From the NCBI GenBank assembly GCA_023489135.1, contig JAMDCE010000540.1, positions 1-6,434 of the forward strand: a stretch of 6,434 bases of DNA. The letters run 5' to 3'. The DNA is from Chloroflexota bacterium (GTDB taxonomy: Bacteria > Chloroflexota > Chloroflexia > JAMDCE01). Shown piece after piece: positions 1 to 6,379 of the stretch (position 1 is the stretch's first letter; every line of letters begins with the position of its first letter). The translations under genes were made by a program, and so were the position numbers. The notes below the pieces were generated by a model. The model was not told the origin of the DNA and did no database searches. It worked only from the letters and a program-made list of their open reading frames with translations.

Positions 1-542
1 ACTACCTGTCCTGACTTGCTGGTCAGATCGCCAACTACGGTCGTGCGGAAAGAGTCAAAGCCCCTGATGATCACGCTAGGTTCGGTTTGACGACTCGTTA
101 GGTCGACGACGGGAGCTACTTCTCTGATAGCGGGAAGGAGGCCGTCGATGCGGTCGTAGTATTGAGTATCCTGACGAAGCTTGTCGTAAATGCCGATACC
201 AAAGTAAGCGGGAACCGTGGACGAACCTGGGCCTATCTCATCGGCTTTTCCCACCTGGATAGTCTCATCGATGTTACCCAGAATCTTCAAGGCGCCATGC
301 CTAATGGTGTAGGTCAGCGTGTCACCAGTAGCGAAGGCGGCCGAGATTATCAAGGTGCTCAACATCAGCCCGACCACTATCAGCGCCGTCTGCCCGCGCC
401 GGCGGGGGATGTTTCGCACCCCCAACTTGAACATCAGCCGGCTGCGTAGCGCGGTGAACGAGACGACGGCTATGCACACGAAGAATAGCGCTACCGCGAC
501 GACCATAATGCTATTCATTTCAATGCCAAAGATCTTCTCCAT
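1..542 (-). CDS. FtsX/MacB-like ABC transporter permease, N-terminal part (3' end outside window)
   Basis: This is an inner-membrane permease subunit that presumably pairs with the ATPase encoded just upstream. My translation from the ATG at 542-540 stays open for 180 codons to the window edge, so the C-terminal part is missing. Two hydrophobic segments are visible, at about residues 11-31 and 53-71. Between them is a basic linker with LGVRNIPRRRGQT (residues 40-52), the pattern that leads into the first transmembrane helix of FtsX/MacB-type permeases. After residue 72 the chain turns polar (ATGDTLTYTI and onward), as expected for the start of the large extracytoplasmic domain. The helix at 11-31 is additional to the usual MacB layout. 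A strong Shine-Dalgarno AAGGAGGG lies at 547-554, 4 nt before the ATG, which fixes the start. Such pairs export lipids, peptides or drugs or act mechanically on the envelope; the substrate cannot be read from this fragment. The family call is firm and the function open. Confidence 0.88.
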   Translation of the reverse strand, partial: MEKIFGIEMNSIMVVAVALFFVCIAVVSFTALRSRLMFKLGVRNIPRRRGQTALIVVGLMLSTLIISAAFATGDTLTYTIRHGALKILGNIDETIQVGKADEIGPGSSTVPAYFGIGIYDKLRQDTQYYDRIDGLLPAIREVAPVVDLTSRQTEPSVIIRGFDSFRTTVVGDLTSKSGQV

Positions 543-567
543 CCTGCCCTCCTTGCCTGAGGTCGAC

Positions 568-595
568 ACGTTCGAACGTTCAAACGTTTGAGCGT
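568..595. promoter_or_regulatory. Candidate TetR-type operator: abutting palindromes in an 8-bp tandem array
   Basis: Three 8-bp units follow each other without a gap: ACGTTCGA (568-575), ACGTTCAA (576-583) and ACGTTTGA (584-591), with a partial fourth, GCGT (592-595). The same bases form two perfect 12-bp palindromes side by side, at 568-579 and 580-591. The second extends to an imperfect 20-bp palindrome (576-595) with one mismatched pair. AACGTTCAAACGTTTGA-like palindromes are typical of TetR-family operators. The array ends 13 nt before the permease Shine-Dalgarno. No T-tract follows, so it is not a terminator. I saw no convincing promoter beside it, and no TetR gene is in the window. Confidence 0.5.
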
Positions 596-643
596 CACCC
601 AGACCGAGACTAGAGTTCTGAAGCTGAAACGGATAGGGATATA

Positions 644-1381
644 TTAGGCGCCGTTGACGATCCGTCCGTCGCGCATACGCACGATGCGGTCGGCTCGCTC
701 ACCGACTTCATTTGCGTGCGTGACCAGCACGAAGGTCTGCTGGTTCTGCTTGTTGAGCCGGCACATCAGGTCCATTATGGCGCCGGAGGTCTCGCTGTCG
801 AGGTCACCTGTGGGTTCATCCGCCCAGATGATAGCCGGCTCCGTCGCCAGAGCCCGAGCAATGGTGACCCTCTGCCGCTCTCCACCGGACAGCTCCGCGG
901 GTCGATGATCCGCCCGAACCCGGAGCCCAACCATTTCGAGCGCCGTGAGAGCCTTCTCTCGAGCGACCTTTGGCCTCGTTCCGGAAACAAGCATCGGCAA
1001 CTCGACGTTCTCTACGGCGCTGAGAACCGGCAGGAGATTGTAGAACTGAAAGACGAAGCCCATCTTCTTGGCGCGATACTCCGTCCTCTGCTTGTCGGAC
1101 ATCTTGGTGAGCGGTGCGCCGTCGATTAGTACCTCGCCCCCCTCCATCTGATCAAGTCCGGAGAGACAATTCAATAGAGTAGTCTTTCCGCACCCGCTCG
1201 GTCCCATTATGGCCACCATCTCGCCTCGACGAATGGTGAGGTTCACTCCTTTCAAAGCCTGAACCTGCACTTTTCCGGTGTCGTAGGTTTTTTCTACACC
1301 TGTAGCTACCACTATGTTCGCTTCGCTCGTCCCCAGGTGCCCATTGGCGTTGAAGTTTTTCGCGTCTGCGATCAAAACCAT
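644..1381 (-). CDS. ABC transporter ATP-binding protein, MacB/LolD (lipoprotein/macrolide export) type
   Basis: This is the cytoplasmic ATPase subunit that would power the permease encoded next on the same strand. In the 245-residue product the motifs appear in order: Walker A GPSGCGKT (60-67), Q-loop Gln112 in the FQFYNLLP stretch, signature LSGGE followed by [10 protein letters not shown] (164-177), Walker B IIWADEP with the catalytic Glu (184-190), and the H-loop His222 in VTHANE. The FQFYNLLP and TGDLDS signatures fit the MacB/LolD/FtsE-like group (COG1136). An N-terminal stretch of about 25 residues precedes the nucleotide-binding core. The frame also has an ATG nine codons earlier (1408), but AAGGAG at 1391-1396 stands 9 nt before the ATG at 1381, so I prefer the shorter form. 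The gene is complete, all catalytic motifs are intact, and its stop is 101 nt from the permease start. The pair may share a transcript, although the palindromic array in the gap could mark separate control. Confidence 0.94.
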   Translation of the reverse strand: MVLIADAKNFNANGHLGTSEANIVVATGVEKTYDTGKVQVQALKGVNLTIRRGEMVAIMGPSGCGKTTLLNCLSGLDQMEGGEVLIDGAPLTKMSDKQRTEYRAKKMGFVFQFYNLLPVLSAVENVELPMLVSGTRPKVAREKALTALEMVGLRVRADHRPAELSGGERQRVTIARALATEPAIIWADEPTGDLDSETSGAIMDLMCRLNKQNQQTFVLVTHANEVGERADRIVRMRDGRIVNGA

Positions 1382-1644
1382 GGTCTCCCTCTCCTTTCGA
1401 GACTTCATTCCCTTTCCAAGTTCTACTGGACAGGTCCACCTCTCCGGATCATGCTACGAGAAGATCGCCGAAAAGGTTACGCGGATTGCGACCGTAGAAA
1501 TGCTCCAGCCAAACTGGGCAGAGCAGGCATCGTCCGCCGCACGGATCAGCACAGGACTTGCCGAAGCGCCGCTCTTCAATCACTGCTGATTCCAGGGGGC
1601 AGGACGCGTAAACCGGCACGAATCTTTGCTCTACTCCGCGAGCT
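1382..1644. other. Intergenic stretch with no recognisable gene
   Basis: These 263 nt separate the receiver-only gene from the ABC ATPase gene. I found no clear promoter, no hairpin followed by a T-run, and no RNA gene. The stretch should contain the start signals of the ABC operon, because nothing else precedes it. A minus-strand frame covers part of it (1449-1682), but it has no Shine-Dalgarno and starts inside the receiver gene. Confidence 0.5.
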
Positions 1645-2058
1645 TCAGCCGGCCTCTTTTTCATCGCTTTTGGCACGTTCATCCCAGGCCCCCCGTTGCC
1701 GTCCCAGTTCCCTGATCTCTCCCAGCAGCTCCTGCCGACCGCAGTCCTTCATCATAAATCCGTCAGCTCCGGCTGCGAGCGCGTCCTCGACATACTCTGG
1801 ATGGACAATGAGAAGCAAAATCTTCGTTTCAGGCAGCAGATCCTTGATCCGGCGGGTCGCCTCCAGGCCGTCCATGACCGGCATCTGCACATCCATCAAA
1901 ATCACATCCGGACGTAGTTGCTGGGAGCTGGCGATTGCCTCCAGGCCGTCGGCGGCCTTTCCCACTACTTCGATATCACTGTGGACCTGCAGAATACTCT
2001 GCAATCCGTTCTTTACTGCGGAGGAATCGTCGACCAACAGCACTCTGATCCTGTCCAA
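1645..2058 (-). CDS. Stand-alone receiver-domain response regulator, atypical switch residue
   Basis: This is a single-domain CheY-like receiver with no DNA-binding or enzymatic output. In the 137-residue form the acidic pocket is Asp10-Asp11 (RVLLVDD), the phospho-acceptor is Asp56 (ILMDVQMP) and the conserved Lys is Lys104 (MMKD). The position normally held by Thr/Ser at the end of beta-4 is Ile84 (LLLIVHPEY), and the following loop is two residues shorter than in the neighbouring NarL-type regulator. A short charged tail follows the domain. The frame is open to an ATG at 2100 and a TTG at 2130. I chose the TTG at 2058 because AAGGA (2064-2068) stands 5 nt before it, and because translation then begins just before the first beta strand. 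The ATG at 2100 lies inside a -10-like box. It sits downstream of a kinase/regulator block but beyond that block's terminator. Possible roles are phosphate sink or protein-protein output. The receiver family is certain; the start and role are not. Confidence 0.82.
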   Translation of the reverse strand: MDRIRVLLVDDSSAVKNGLQSILQVHSDIEVVGKAADGLEAIASSQQLRPDVILMDVQMPVMDGLEATRRIKDLLPETKILLLIVHPEYVEDALAAGADGFMMKDCGRQELLGEIRELGRQRGAWDERAKSDEKEAG

Positions 2059-2063
2059 CTCTT

Positions 2064-2068
2064 TCCTT
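2064..2068 (-). promoter_or_regulatory. Ribosome binding site deciding the TTG start of the receiver gene
   Basis: AAGGA on the minus strand stands 5 nt before the TTG at 2058-2056. The alternative ATG at 2098-2100 has only a weak purine stretch upstream, and the TTG at 2130 has none. Confidence 0.5.
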
Positions 2069-2095
2069 CTTTCTGTTTCTCCCTCTCCCGCTCTA

Positions 2096-2101
2096 ATCAT
2101 A
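2096..2101 (-). promoter_or_regulatory. Candidate -10 box for the receiver gene
   Basis: On the minus strand this reads TATGAT, five of six matches to TATAAT, about 37 nt before the preferred TTG start. The -35 region at 17-bp spacing (2119-2124) is a poor match, so a promoter here would be weak or activator-dependent. A perfect inverted repeat overlaps that -35 position. The preceding terminator makes a promoter in this interval likely. Confidence 0.33.
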
Positions 2102-2114
2102 GCTGACGCTCTCG

Positions 2115-2130
2115 TTGCCGTAATCGGCAA
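2115..2130. promoter_or_regulatory. Perfect inverted repeat, candidate operator at the -35 region
   Basis: TTGCCG, then TAAT, then CGGCAA: two perfect 6-bp arms around a 4-bp centre. It lies between the upstream terminator and the receiver gene, overlapping where a -35 element would sit for the TATGAT box at 2096-2101. No T-run follows, so it is not a terminator. A dimeric regulator such as the neighbouring NarL-type protein could bind here; that is inference only. Confidence 0.35.
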
Positions 2131-2145
2131 GGCTGACGATCTTGG

Positions 2146-2180
2146 AAAAGCAAAGAGGCTGACCGGAAGGTCAGCCTCTT
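2146..2180 (-). terminator. Rho-independent terminator after the NarL-type regulator gene
   Basis: Two perfect 12-nt arms (2169-2180 and 2153-2164) enclose a 4-nt loop (TTCC on the transcribed strand). On the minus strand the hairpin is followed by TGCTTTTCC, a short T-rich tract. It lies 30 nt beyond the stop codon of the response regulator at 2211, so it closes the binding protein/kinase/regulator block. The tail is interrupted by GC, so some read-through into the receiver gene is possible. Confidence 0.85.
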
Positions 2181-2210
2181 GAATGACGAAGTATTAGTAC
2201 TCCAGGATGA

Positions 2211-2855
2211 TTACAACTTGATGATGCCTCTCTGCAGGGCTTGAGTCACCGCCTCCGTTCGGTCTCCTACATCCAGCTTCTGGAAGATATTGGCCACATG
2301 GGTCTTTACAGTGCTCTCGCTGATACAGAGCGAGCTGGCAATCTCCTTATTGGCCGAGCCTTTTGCCAGCAGCCTCAGCACGTCCATTTCCCGGTCAGAC
2401 AGCGCCTCGGTGTCCACCGTCTGGCGTGAAAGTTGGGCGAAGCGATCCAAGACTCTCGCCGCCACCCCGGGTTGGAGGAGAGAGTCACCCCGGTGAACGG
2501 TGCGGATCGCCTGGAAGAGCTCCTCCCTCGAGGTATCCTTCAAAAGGTAACCCTTGGCTCCAGTTTGGATAGCCTGGAAGATGTACTCGTCGGTGTCGTA
2601 GGTGGTGAGCACGAGGAACTTGATTGCAGGACTCTCGGCGCGGATTCGGCGCATCGCTTCGACACCGTCCAACTCAGGCATGCGAAGGTCCAGAAGAACA
2701 ACCTCCGGCTGCAATTCCCGGGCCTTTTCTACAGCCTCCAAGCCGTTCCTCGCCTCGCCAACGACGCTGAAATCCCTTTCTCTACTCAGCATCGTGCTGA
2801 GCCCATCTCTCACGACGGTGTGATCGTCCACTATTAGTACCTTGATTGCCTCCAT
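2211..2855 (-). CDS. NarL/FixJ-family response regulator (receiver plus LuxR-type HTH)
   Basis: This is a cytoplasmic transcription factor, almost certainly the partner of the HisKA_3 kinase encoded upstream, since this kinase class typically pairs with NarL-type regulators. The 214-residue product is of usual length and complete. The receiver occupies about residues 4-120: acidic pocket Asp10-Asp11, phospho-acceptor Asp56 (VLLDLRMP), switch Thr84 (VLTTYD) and Lys106 (LLKD). After a linker, the LuxR-type helix-turn-helix spans about 150-212, with LSDREMDVLRLLAKG and the recognition-helix region ISESTVKTHVANI followed by FQKL. The ATG at 2855 is preceded by AAAGGGG (2865-2871) with 9 nt between. 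A 167-nt gap separates it from the kinase stop, longer than expected for tight coupling, but I saw no clear promoter there. Its targets are unknown; the two inverted-repeat sites in the window are candidates only by proximity. Confidence 0.95.
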   Translation of the reverse strand: MEAIKVLIVDDHTVVRDGLSTMLSRERDFSVVGEARNGLEAVEKARELQPEVVLLDLRMPELDGVEAMRRIRAESPAIKFLVLTTYDTDEYIFQAIQTGAKGYLLKDTSREELFQAIRTVHRGDSLLQPGVAARVLDRFAQLSRQTVDTEALSDREMDVLRLLAKGSANKEIASSLCISESTVKTHVANIFQKLDVGDRTEAVTQALQRGIIKL

Positions 2856-3022
2856 ATCTGGTCACCCCTTTCAACTAGGTCGCGCTTCCTCTTCCTCCGG
2901 GCGAGCTCACATGTTCTCCTCGGGGCGAACCCGCAAACACGGTCTTCTCTTCATTCTGCCCGCCTGTTTCAAGCGACCACTTCCAGTCGGTGGCTGGCGG
3001 CTGAACGACGATCGCTGATAGC
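2856..3022. other. Gap between kinase and regulator genes, no gene seen
   Basis: These 167 nt hold the regulator's ribosome binding site (2865-2871). I see no hairpin with a T-run that would end the kinase transcript and no convincing -35/-10 pair on the minus strand. Co-transcription of kinase and regulator is therefore the simplest reading. Confidence 0.45.
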
Positions 3023-4966
3023 TCATATGGTTGGCACCTTCACCTCCACCTGCGTTCCCTTACCAACCTGGCTAGTGATAGCCAGAGATCCTCCCAGCAG
3101 GCGAGCTCGCTGCTCCATACCGGTCAATCCAAAGCCACCTCGCTGCCCGGAAGTCTTCACGGACTCGAAATCGCAGCCCGCGCCGTTGTCCTGGACTGTC
3201 AAGCAAACCGTGTGAGGTTCGAAATTCAGATCAACCTTCACTTCTGTCGCTCGGGCATGTCGTTGCACGTTGGTTAGGGATTCCTGGCAGATGCGAAGGA
3301 GCGCCGCCTGAATATTGGGAGGTAAATCTCGCCTATCTCCCGCAAGAGTGAATGTAACCTTCTCCCTCTCTGCCGCGGCAAACCGCTCGATCTCCTCCAG
3401 CAGAGCGGCGTCCAGAGTCTTCTTCTCCAAAGCCTGGGGAAGCAAGTTCCAGACCGATCGTCTTGCCTCCTGGAGGCTCTCTCTGGCCAGATTCTTGGCT
3501 CTGGTGAGGTGATCGGATACTTCCGCAGGGCTTTCATCCAGAGCCTGCTCCGCCGCTTCCAGTTGCAGCACGATTCCGGTAAATCCCTGCGCCAGCGTGT
3601 CGTGGATCTCTCTGGCCATTCGGTTCCGTTCCTCCAGGAGCGCCATCTCCCGCGTCTGCCGGAAAAGGCCGGCGTTCTGGATGGCCACGGCGAGCTGGCT
3701 CGCCAGGGTGCGCGCCCCTAGCTGGTCGGTCTCGTCGAACCCATTGACCTCGCTGCTTTCAATGTCCAGGACGCCGACGATGTCTTCGTCCACCCTGATA
3801 GGCAAGGCCAGTTCGGACCTGGTATCCTTCAGTTGCTCGATCAGACGGTAGCGGGGCTCGAGGCTGACATCGTTAGCCAGCACCATCTCTCCCGTCTTGG
3901 CCACCCACCCGGCGATGCCTTCTTCGCCCACCTTCAACCTGACCCCAATTGGGTTGGGACCATCCCAGCGGCCGGCCATCGCTCTCAGGATGAGATCATT
4001 TGACCCATGGTCGATGAGAAAAACGCTGAAGGTGGATGTAGGGTAATTGTCGTGGAGCAGCGTCACAACGGACGGAAGAAGCTCGTCGAGGCTGAGAATA
4101 GAACTGATCTTGCGGCCGATCTCGTTTATGATCCGTAATTGCTCGGCCCTACGCTGCTCCTGCTGGAAAAGGCGCTCGGCCGTTTTCCTGGAATCGTCCA
4201 GTTCAACGGCCATCTTATTCATGGCCTCCCCCAGGACAGCCAGTTCGTCGCGACCTGGCACTGCTGTCCTTGTGGTCAGATCTCCTCTCCCAATAGCTTC
4301 CGTCGCTAAAACTAGCCGTCGGATCGGCTTGGTGATGCTCTGGGTCAGCCATATTCCCCCGGCGCCACCAGCCGCCAGAGCGACCGCTACGAGACCAAGA
4401 GATATGAAGAGGGCCTGGGCCTGTTCTTCTCCGGCCTTTCTGACGTGGTCGGAGATCGTCTGCTCTTGCCGCGCGATGAACTCCATCAACCTCCGGTTTA
4501 ACAGGGCCTTGGCCTCTGTGCCCTCCCGCTGCCACAGAAAAACGGCCGCCGCCGGAAACCCGTGGTCCAGAAGCGTTATTTGCTCCTGACCGAGGTCGAG
4601 GAACTTGGAATGCAAATCGTTGATCTCGGAAAGCATCTTTCTATCTTCTGATGACTGAATCAAGCTCTCCAAGTTCGTCTCGGCGGTGGCGTACTGCAGG
4701 CGGCCACTGGTCAAAGGTTCTAGCAGCGTCTTATCCTGGGAGAGTAACACACCCCGAACGCCGTCACTCTCCTGCTCCACGGCTATGCGCAACTCCAGCG
4801 CGCTGGTCTGAAGGAGGCGGTCCCGCTCGGCGACGGTAGCCAATCTTTCTCCAACCCCGCGGAGGTAGGCAATTGAAACGACCGCCACTAGCAGAGCTAG
4901 AAAGGCGGTGATGCCGAATCCGATCAATATGCGGGGCCCGATCTTGAGGTTAAGCCGTCGGTGCAA
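3023..4966 (-). CDS. Membrane sensor histidine kinase: TM, CHASE3-like, TM, HAMP, GAF, HisKA_3, HATPase
   Basis: This kinase autophosphorylates on His and would pass the phosphate to the NarL-type regulator encoded next. Approximate layout of the 647 residues: TM1 13-35; extracytoplasmic helical sensor 40-183 resembling CHASE3 (ESDGVRGVLLSQDKTLLEPL, 66-85); TM2 185-208; HAMP 209-262 (TKPIRRL, then GRDELAVLGEAMNKM); coiled linker 255-290; GAF 290-437; HisKA_3 dimerisation domain 444-512; HATPase_c 550-646. The phosphorylatable His455 lies in REIHDTLAQG. Its HDTLAQ stretch also fits the DxxxQ phosphatase motif of NarX-type kinases, suggesting it can both add and remove phosphate. The N-box is ESLTNVQRHA (562-571), followed by DNGAG (593-597) and GFGLTG (611-616), all intact. 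The start is TTG: AGGGAGAGGG (4971-4980) precedes it, and no in-frame ATG occurs before residue 111. It begins 21 nt after the solute-binding protein gene and in the same frame. The ligand is unknown; the GAF domain could add an intracellular input. Confidence 0.95.
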   Translation of the reverse strand: MHRRLNLKIGPRILIGFGITAFLALLVAVVSIAYLRGVGERLATVAERDRLLQTSALELRIAVEQESDGVRGVLLSQDKTLLEPLTSGRLQYATAETNLESLIQSSEDRKMLSEINDLHSKFLDLGQEQITLLDHGFPAAAVFLWQREGTEAKALLNRRLMEFIARQEQTISDHVRKAGEEQAQALFISLGLVAVALAAGGAGGIWLTQSITKPIRRLVLATEAIGRGDLTTRTAVPGRDELAVLGEAMNKMAVELDDSRKTAERLFQQEQRRAEQLRIINEIGRKISSILSLDELLPSVVTLLHDNYPTSTFSVFLIDHGSNDLILRAMAGRWDGPNPIGVRLKVGEEGIAGWVAKTGEMVLANDVSLEPRYRLIEQLKDTRSELALPIRVDEDIVGVLDIESSEVNGFDETDQLGARTLASQLAVAIQNAGLFRQTREMALLEERNRMAREIHDTLAQGFTGIVLQLEAAEQALDESPAEVSDHLTRAKNLARESLQEARRSVWNLLPQALEKKTLDAALLEEIERFAAAEREKVTFTLAGDRRDLPPNIQAALLRICQESLTNVQRHARATEVKVDLNFEPHTVCLTVQDNGAGCDFESVKTSGQRGGFGLTGMEQRARLLGGSLAITSQVGKGTQVEVKVPTI

Positions 4967-4970
4967 CGAA

Positions 4971-4980
4971 CCCTCTCCCT
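4971..4980 (-). promoter_or_regulatory. Ribosome binding site deciding the TTG start of the kinase
   Basis: AGGGAGAGGG on the minus strand ends 4 nt before the TTG at 4966-4964. It lies wholly within the 21-nt spacer after the binding-protein stop, and in-frame TAA and TAG codons (4990-4985) exclude any longer start. Confidence 0.65.
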
Positions 4981-4987
4981 TAGACTA

Positions 4988-6313
4988 TTACCTAGCCAGC
5001 ATAGCGTTCACTCGCGGCACGGCTTCGGTTATGGCCTGCTGAGCCGTCCTCTCTCCTTTCCACACCGGCCTGAAGATCTGATCGAATAGAGCGTCCACAT
5101 CCGGGCTGCCCGCGAAGATGGGGTTCGGTCGACCCATCTCGGTTTCTTCCAGAAACACCGAGGCGACCTGAGGGGACTGCTGCTTTACGAAGACGTCGGC
5201 TTGAGTCACGGAGCGACGGCTGGGCACCGCCACTCCACTTTCACAGAAAATCGCCTGTCCCTTCGGGCTCTGCAACCACTTGAGGAAGATCCAGGCGGCC
5301 TCTTTGTGTTTTGAGCCACTCGCAATGACGTAGCCAGATCCGCCAGCGATATTGAGCCGCTTCTTCTTCTGTGGTAACCCGGCCACATCCCACTTCAAGC
5401 TTGCATTTCCCGCGAACCCGGCCATCAAGGCTCGATTCCCGAAGGCCATGGCCAACTTCCCGTCTTGAAAAAGCTGGCCAATGCCCAAAGAGGTCTGCTG
5501 TACATCATAGGGCGGAGTCACCTTGTCGGCATTGGTCAGATCCGCTAACCATTGGATCGCTTCCACCGACTCTGGACTGTTGATCAAGGTCTTAGTGGGT
5601 GCGAAATCGTCGTCGTAGACCTCGCCGCCGTTTTGCCACACCCAGAGCCGCCACCATTGGTCCGGTTCGTAGGCAAACCCGTATTGGGTCGTTTCCCCGC
5701 CCTGTCTCTTGGTGAGCTTGATCGCCGCCTCCCGCAGGTCGTCCCAGGTCCAGTCGTCAGAGGGGTACGGAACTCCCGCCTCGTCGAAGAGGGCCTCATT
5801 GTAGAATATCACCTTGGTATCGTTGTCCCGAGGCAAGCCGTAAAGGGAGTCCTTATACCTGAAGAGCTTGATTAGACCGGGATAAAAGTCGGTCAGGTCG
5901 TAGTTGTCCCTTTTGAGGTAGGGATCAAGATTCTCCAGAACGCCTTTGGGAGCGTAATTCGGAATGAAGTCGAAGAACAGCACATCAGGAGGATCAGCGC
6001 CTGCCAGCCACTCTGCGGCCGTTGAAAAGTAGGTAGGGTACGGTTCGTGCCGAGTCTTCACGGTGATCCGGGGGTGATCGGCTTCAAAGATACTGATGAC
6101 CCTCTCGTTGACTTCGACCTCCCAAGGATCTCCCCAAAAGGCCCAGGTTATCGTCGCGGGTTGATCAGGTGCGTACGTCGGCGTGGGCGACTCCCCCACA
6201 GTCGTGGTGGCCGCCGGGCTTGCTTCATTCAACGAACACGAACCAAGGGAACCCAAAAGGGCGAGGGCAACTACGACCGTAGCCAATCTCTTGAATGGGG
6301 AGTGAGTAAACAC
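4988..6313 (-). CDS. Lipoprotein ABC-type solute-binding protein, sugar-binding family 1 (UgpB/COG1653-like)
   Basis: This is an extracytoplasmic binding protein of 441 residues, normal for the family. The N-terminus has basic residues (KR, 8-9), a hydrophobic core (11-22) and a lipobox LGSC with lipidated Cys26, followed by a low-complexity Ser/Thr/Pro linker to about residue 52. The mature domain starts with TITWAFWGDPWE (53-64), the usual first strand, and continues with PPDVLFFDF, YGLPRDNDTKVIFYN and the C-terminal-lobe AAWIFLKWLQSPKGQAIF, all typical of bacterial sugar/oligosaccharide binders. Several Trp in the middle (DQWWRLWVWQNGG) would suit stacking against a sugar ring. The start is GTG: an in-frame TAA lies 18 nt upstream with no other start codon between. 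GGTGG, 9 nt before it, is a weak Shine-Dalgarno. No permease or ATPase of a sugar importer follows; the kinase gene does, 21 nt away. It could serve transport, sensing or both; the ligand is unknown. Confidence 0.93.
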   Translation of the reverse strand: MFTHSPFKRLATVVVALALLGSLGSCSLNEASPAATTTVGESPTPTYAPDQPATITWAFWGDPWEVEVNERVISIFEADHPRITVKTRHEPYPTYFSTAAEWLAGADPPDVLFFDFIPNYAPKGVLENLDPYLKRDNYDLTDFYPGLIKLFRYKDSLYGLPRDNDTKVIFYNEALFDEAGVPYPSDDWTWDDLREAAIKLTKRQGGETTQYGFAYEPDQWWRLWVWQNGGEVYDDDFAPTKTLINSPESVEAIQWLADLTNADKVTPPYDVQQTSLGIGQLFQDGKLAMAFGNRALMAGFAGNASLKWDVAGLPQKKKRLNIAGGSGYVIASGSKHKEAAWIFLKWLQSPKGQAIFCESGVAVPSRRSVTQADVFVKQQSPQVASVFLEETEMGRPNPIFAGSPDVDALFDQIFRPVWKGERTAQQAITEAVPRVNAMLAR

Positions 6314-6350
6314 TACTTTGTCCCACCGCGTTTATGAATTACCCGTTGGT

Positions 6351-6379
6351 AGTGTAACCCTAGTGATGCGGCAGGTCAA
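6351..6379 (-). promoter_or_regulatory. Sigma-70-type promoter for the binding protein/kinase block
   Basis: On the minus strand TTGACC (6374-6379) and TACACT (6351-6356) are separated by exactly 17 bp, the optimal spacing. They match the -35 and -10 consensus at five and four of six positions. Transcription would start near 6344, giving a leader of about 30 nt before the GTG at 6313. No strong operator palindrome or catabolite-control site was seen around it. Confidence 0.7.

Noticed and set aside
162..591. Two overlapping plus-strand frames at the left end
   Set aside because: They are antisense to the permease fragment, whose minus-strand translation is continuous, has membrane segments and a strong ribosome binding site.
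1382..1644. Possible small hairpins such as GAAG/CTTC and CCAG/CTGG in the gap before the ABC ATPase
   Set aside because: Stems of four base pairs without a T-run are expected by chance; they are not a terminator or a recognisable RNA.
1449..1682. Minus-strand 77-codon frame with four closely spaced Cys (C-x3-C-x3-C-x2-C) covering most of the gap after the receiver gene
   Set aside because: It starts inside the receiver gene in another frame, has no Shine-Dalgarno, and its composition looks like a translated non-coding stretch. Only conservation in relatives would revive it.
1337..2182. Plus-strand frame of 281 codons
   Set aside because: It runs antisense through the receiver gene and the terminator, is low-complexity Ser/Arg-rich, and resembles no family. 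It is a shadow of the real gene.
4047..4589. Plus-strand frame of 180 codons
   Set aside because: It is antisense to the kinase's TM2/HAMP/GAF region, which is unambiguous in the opposite frame.
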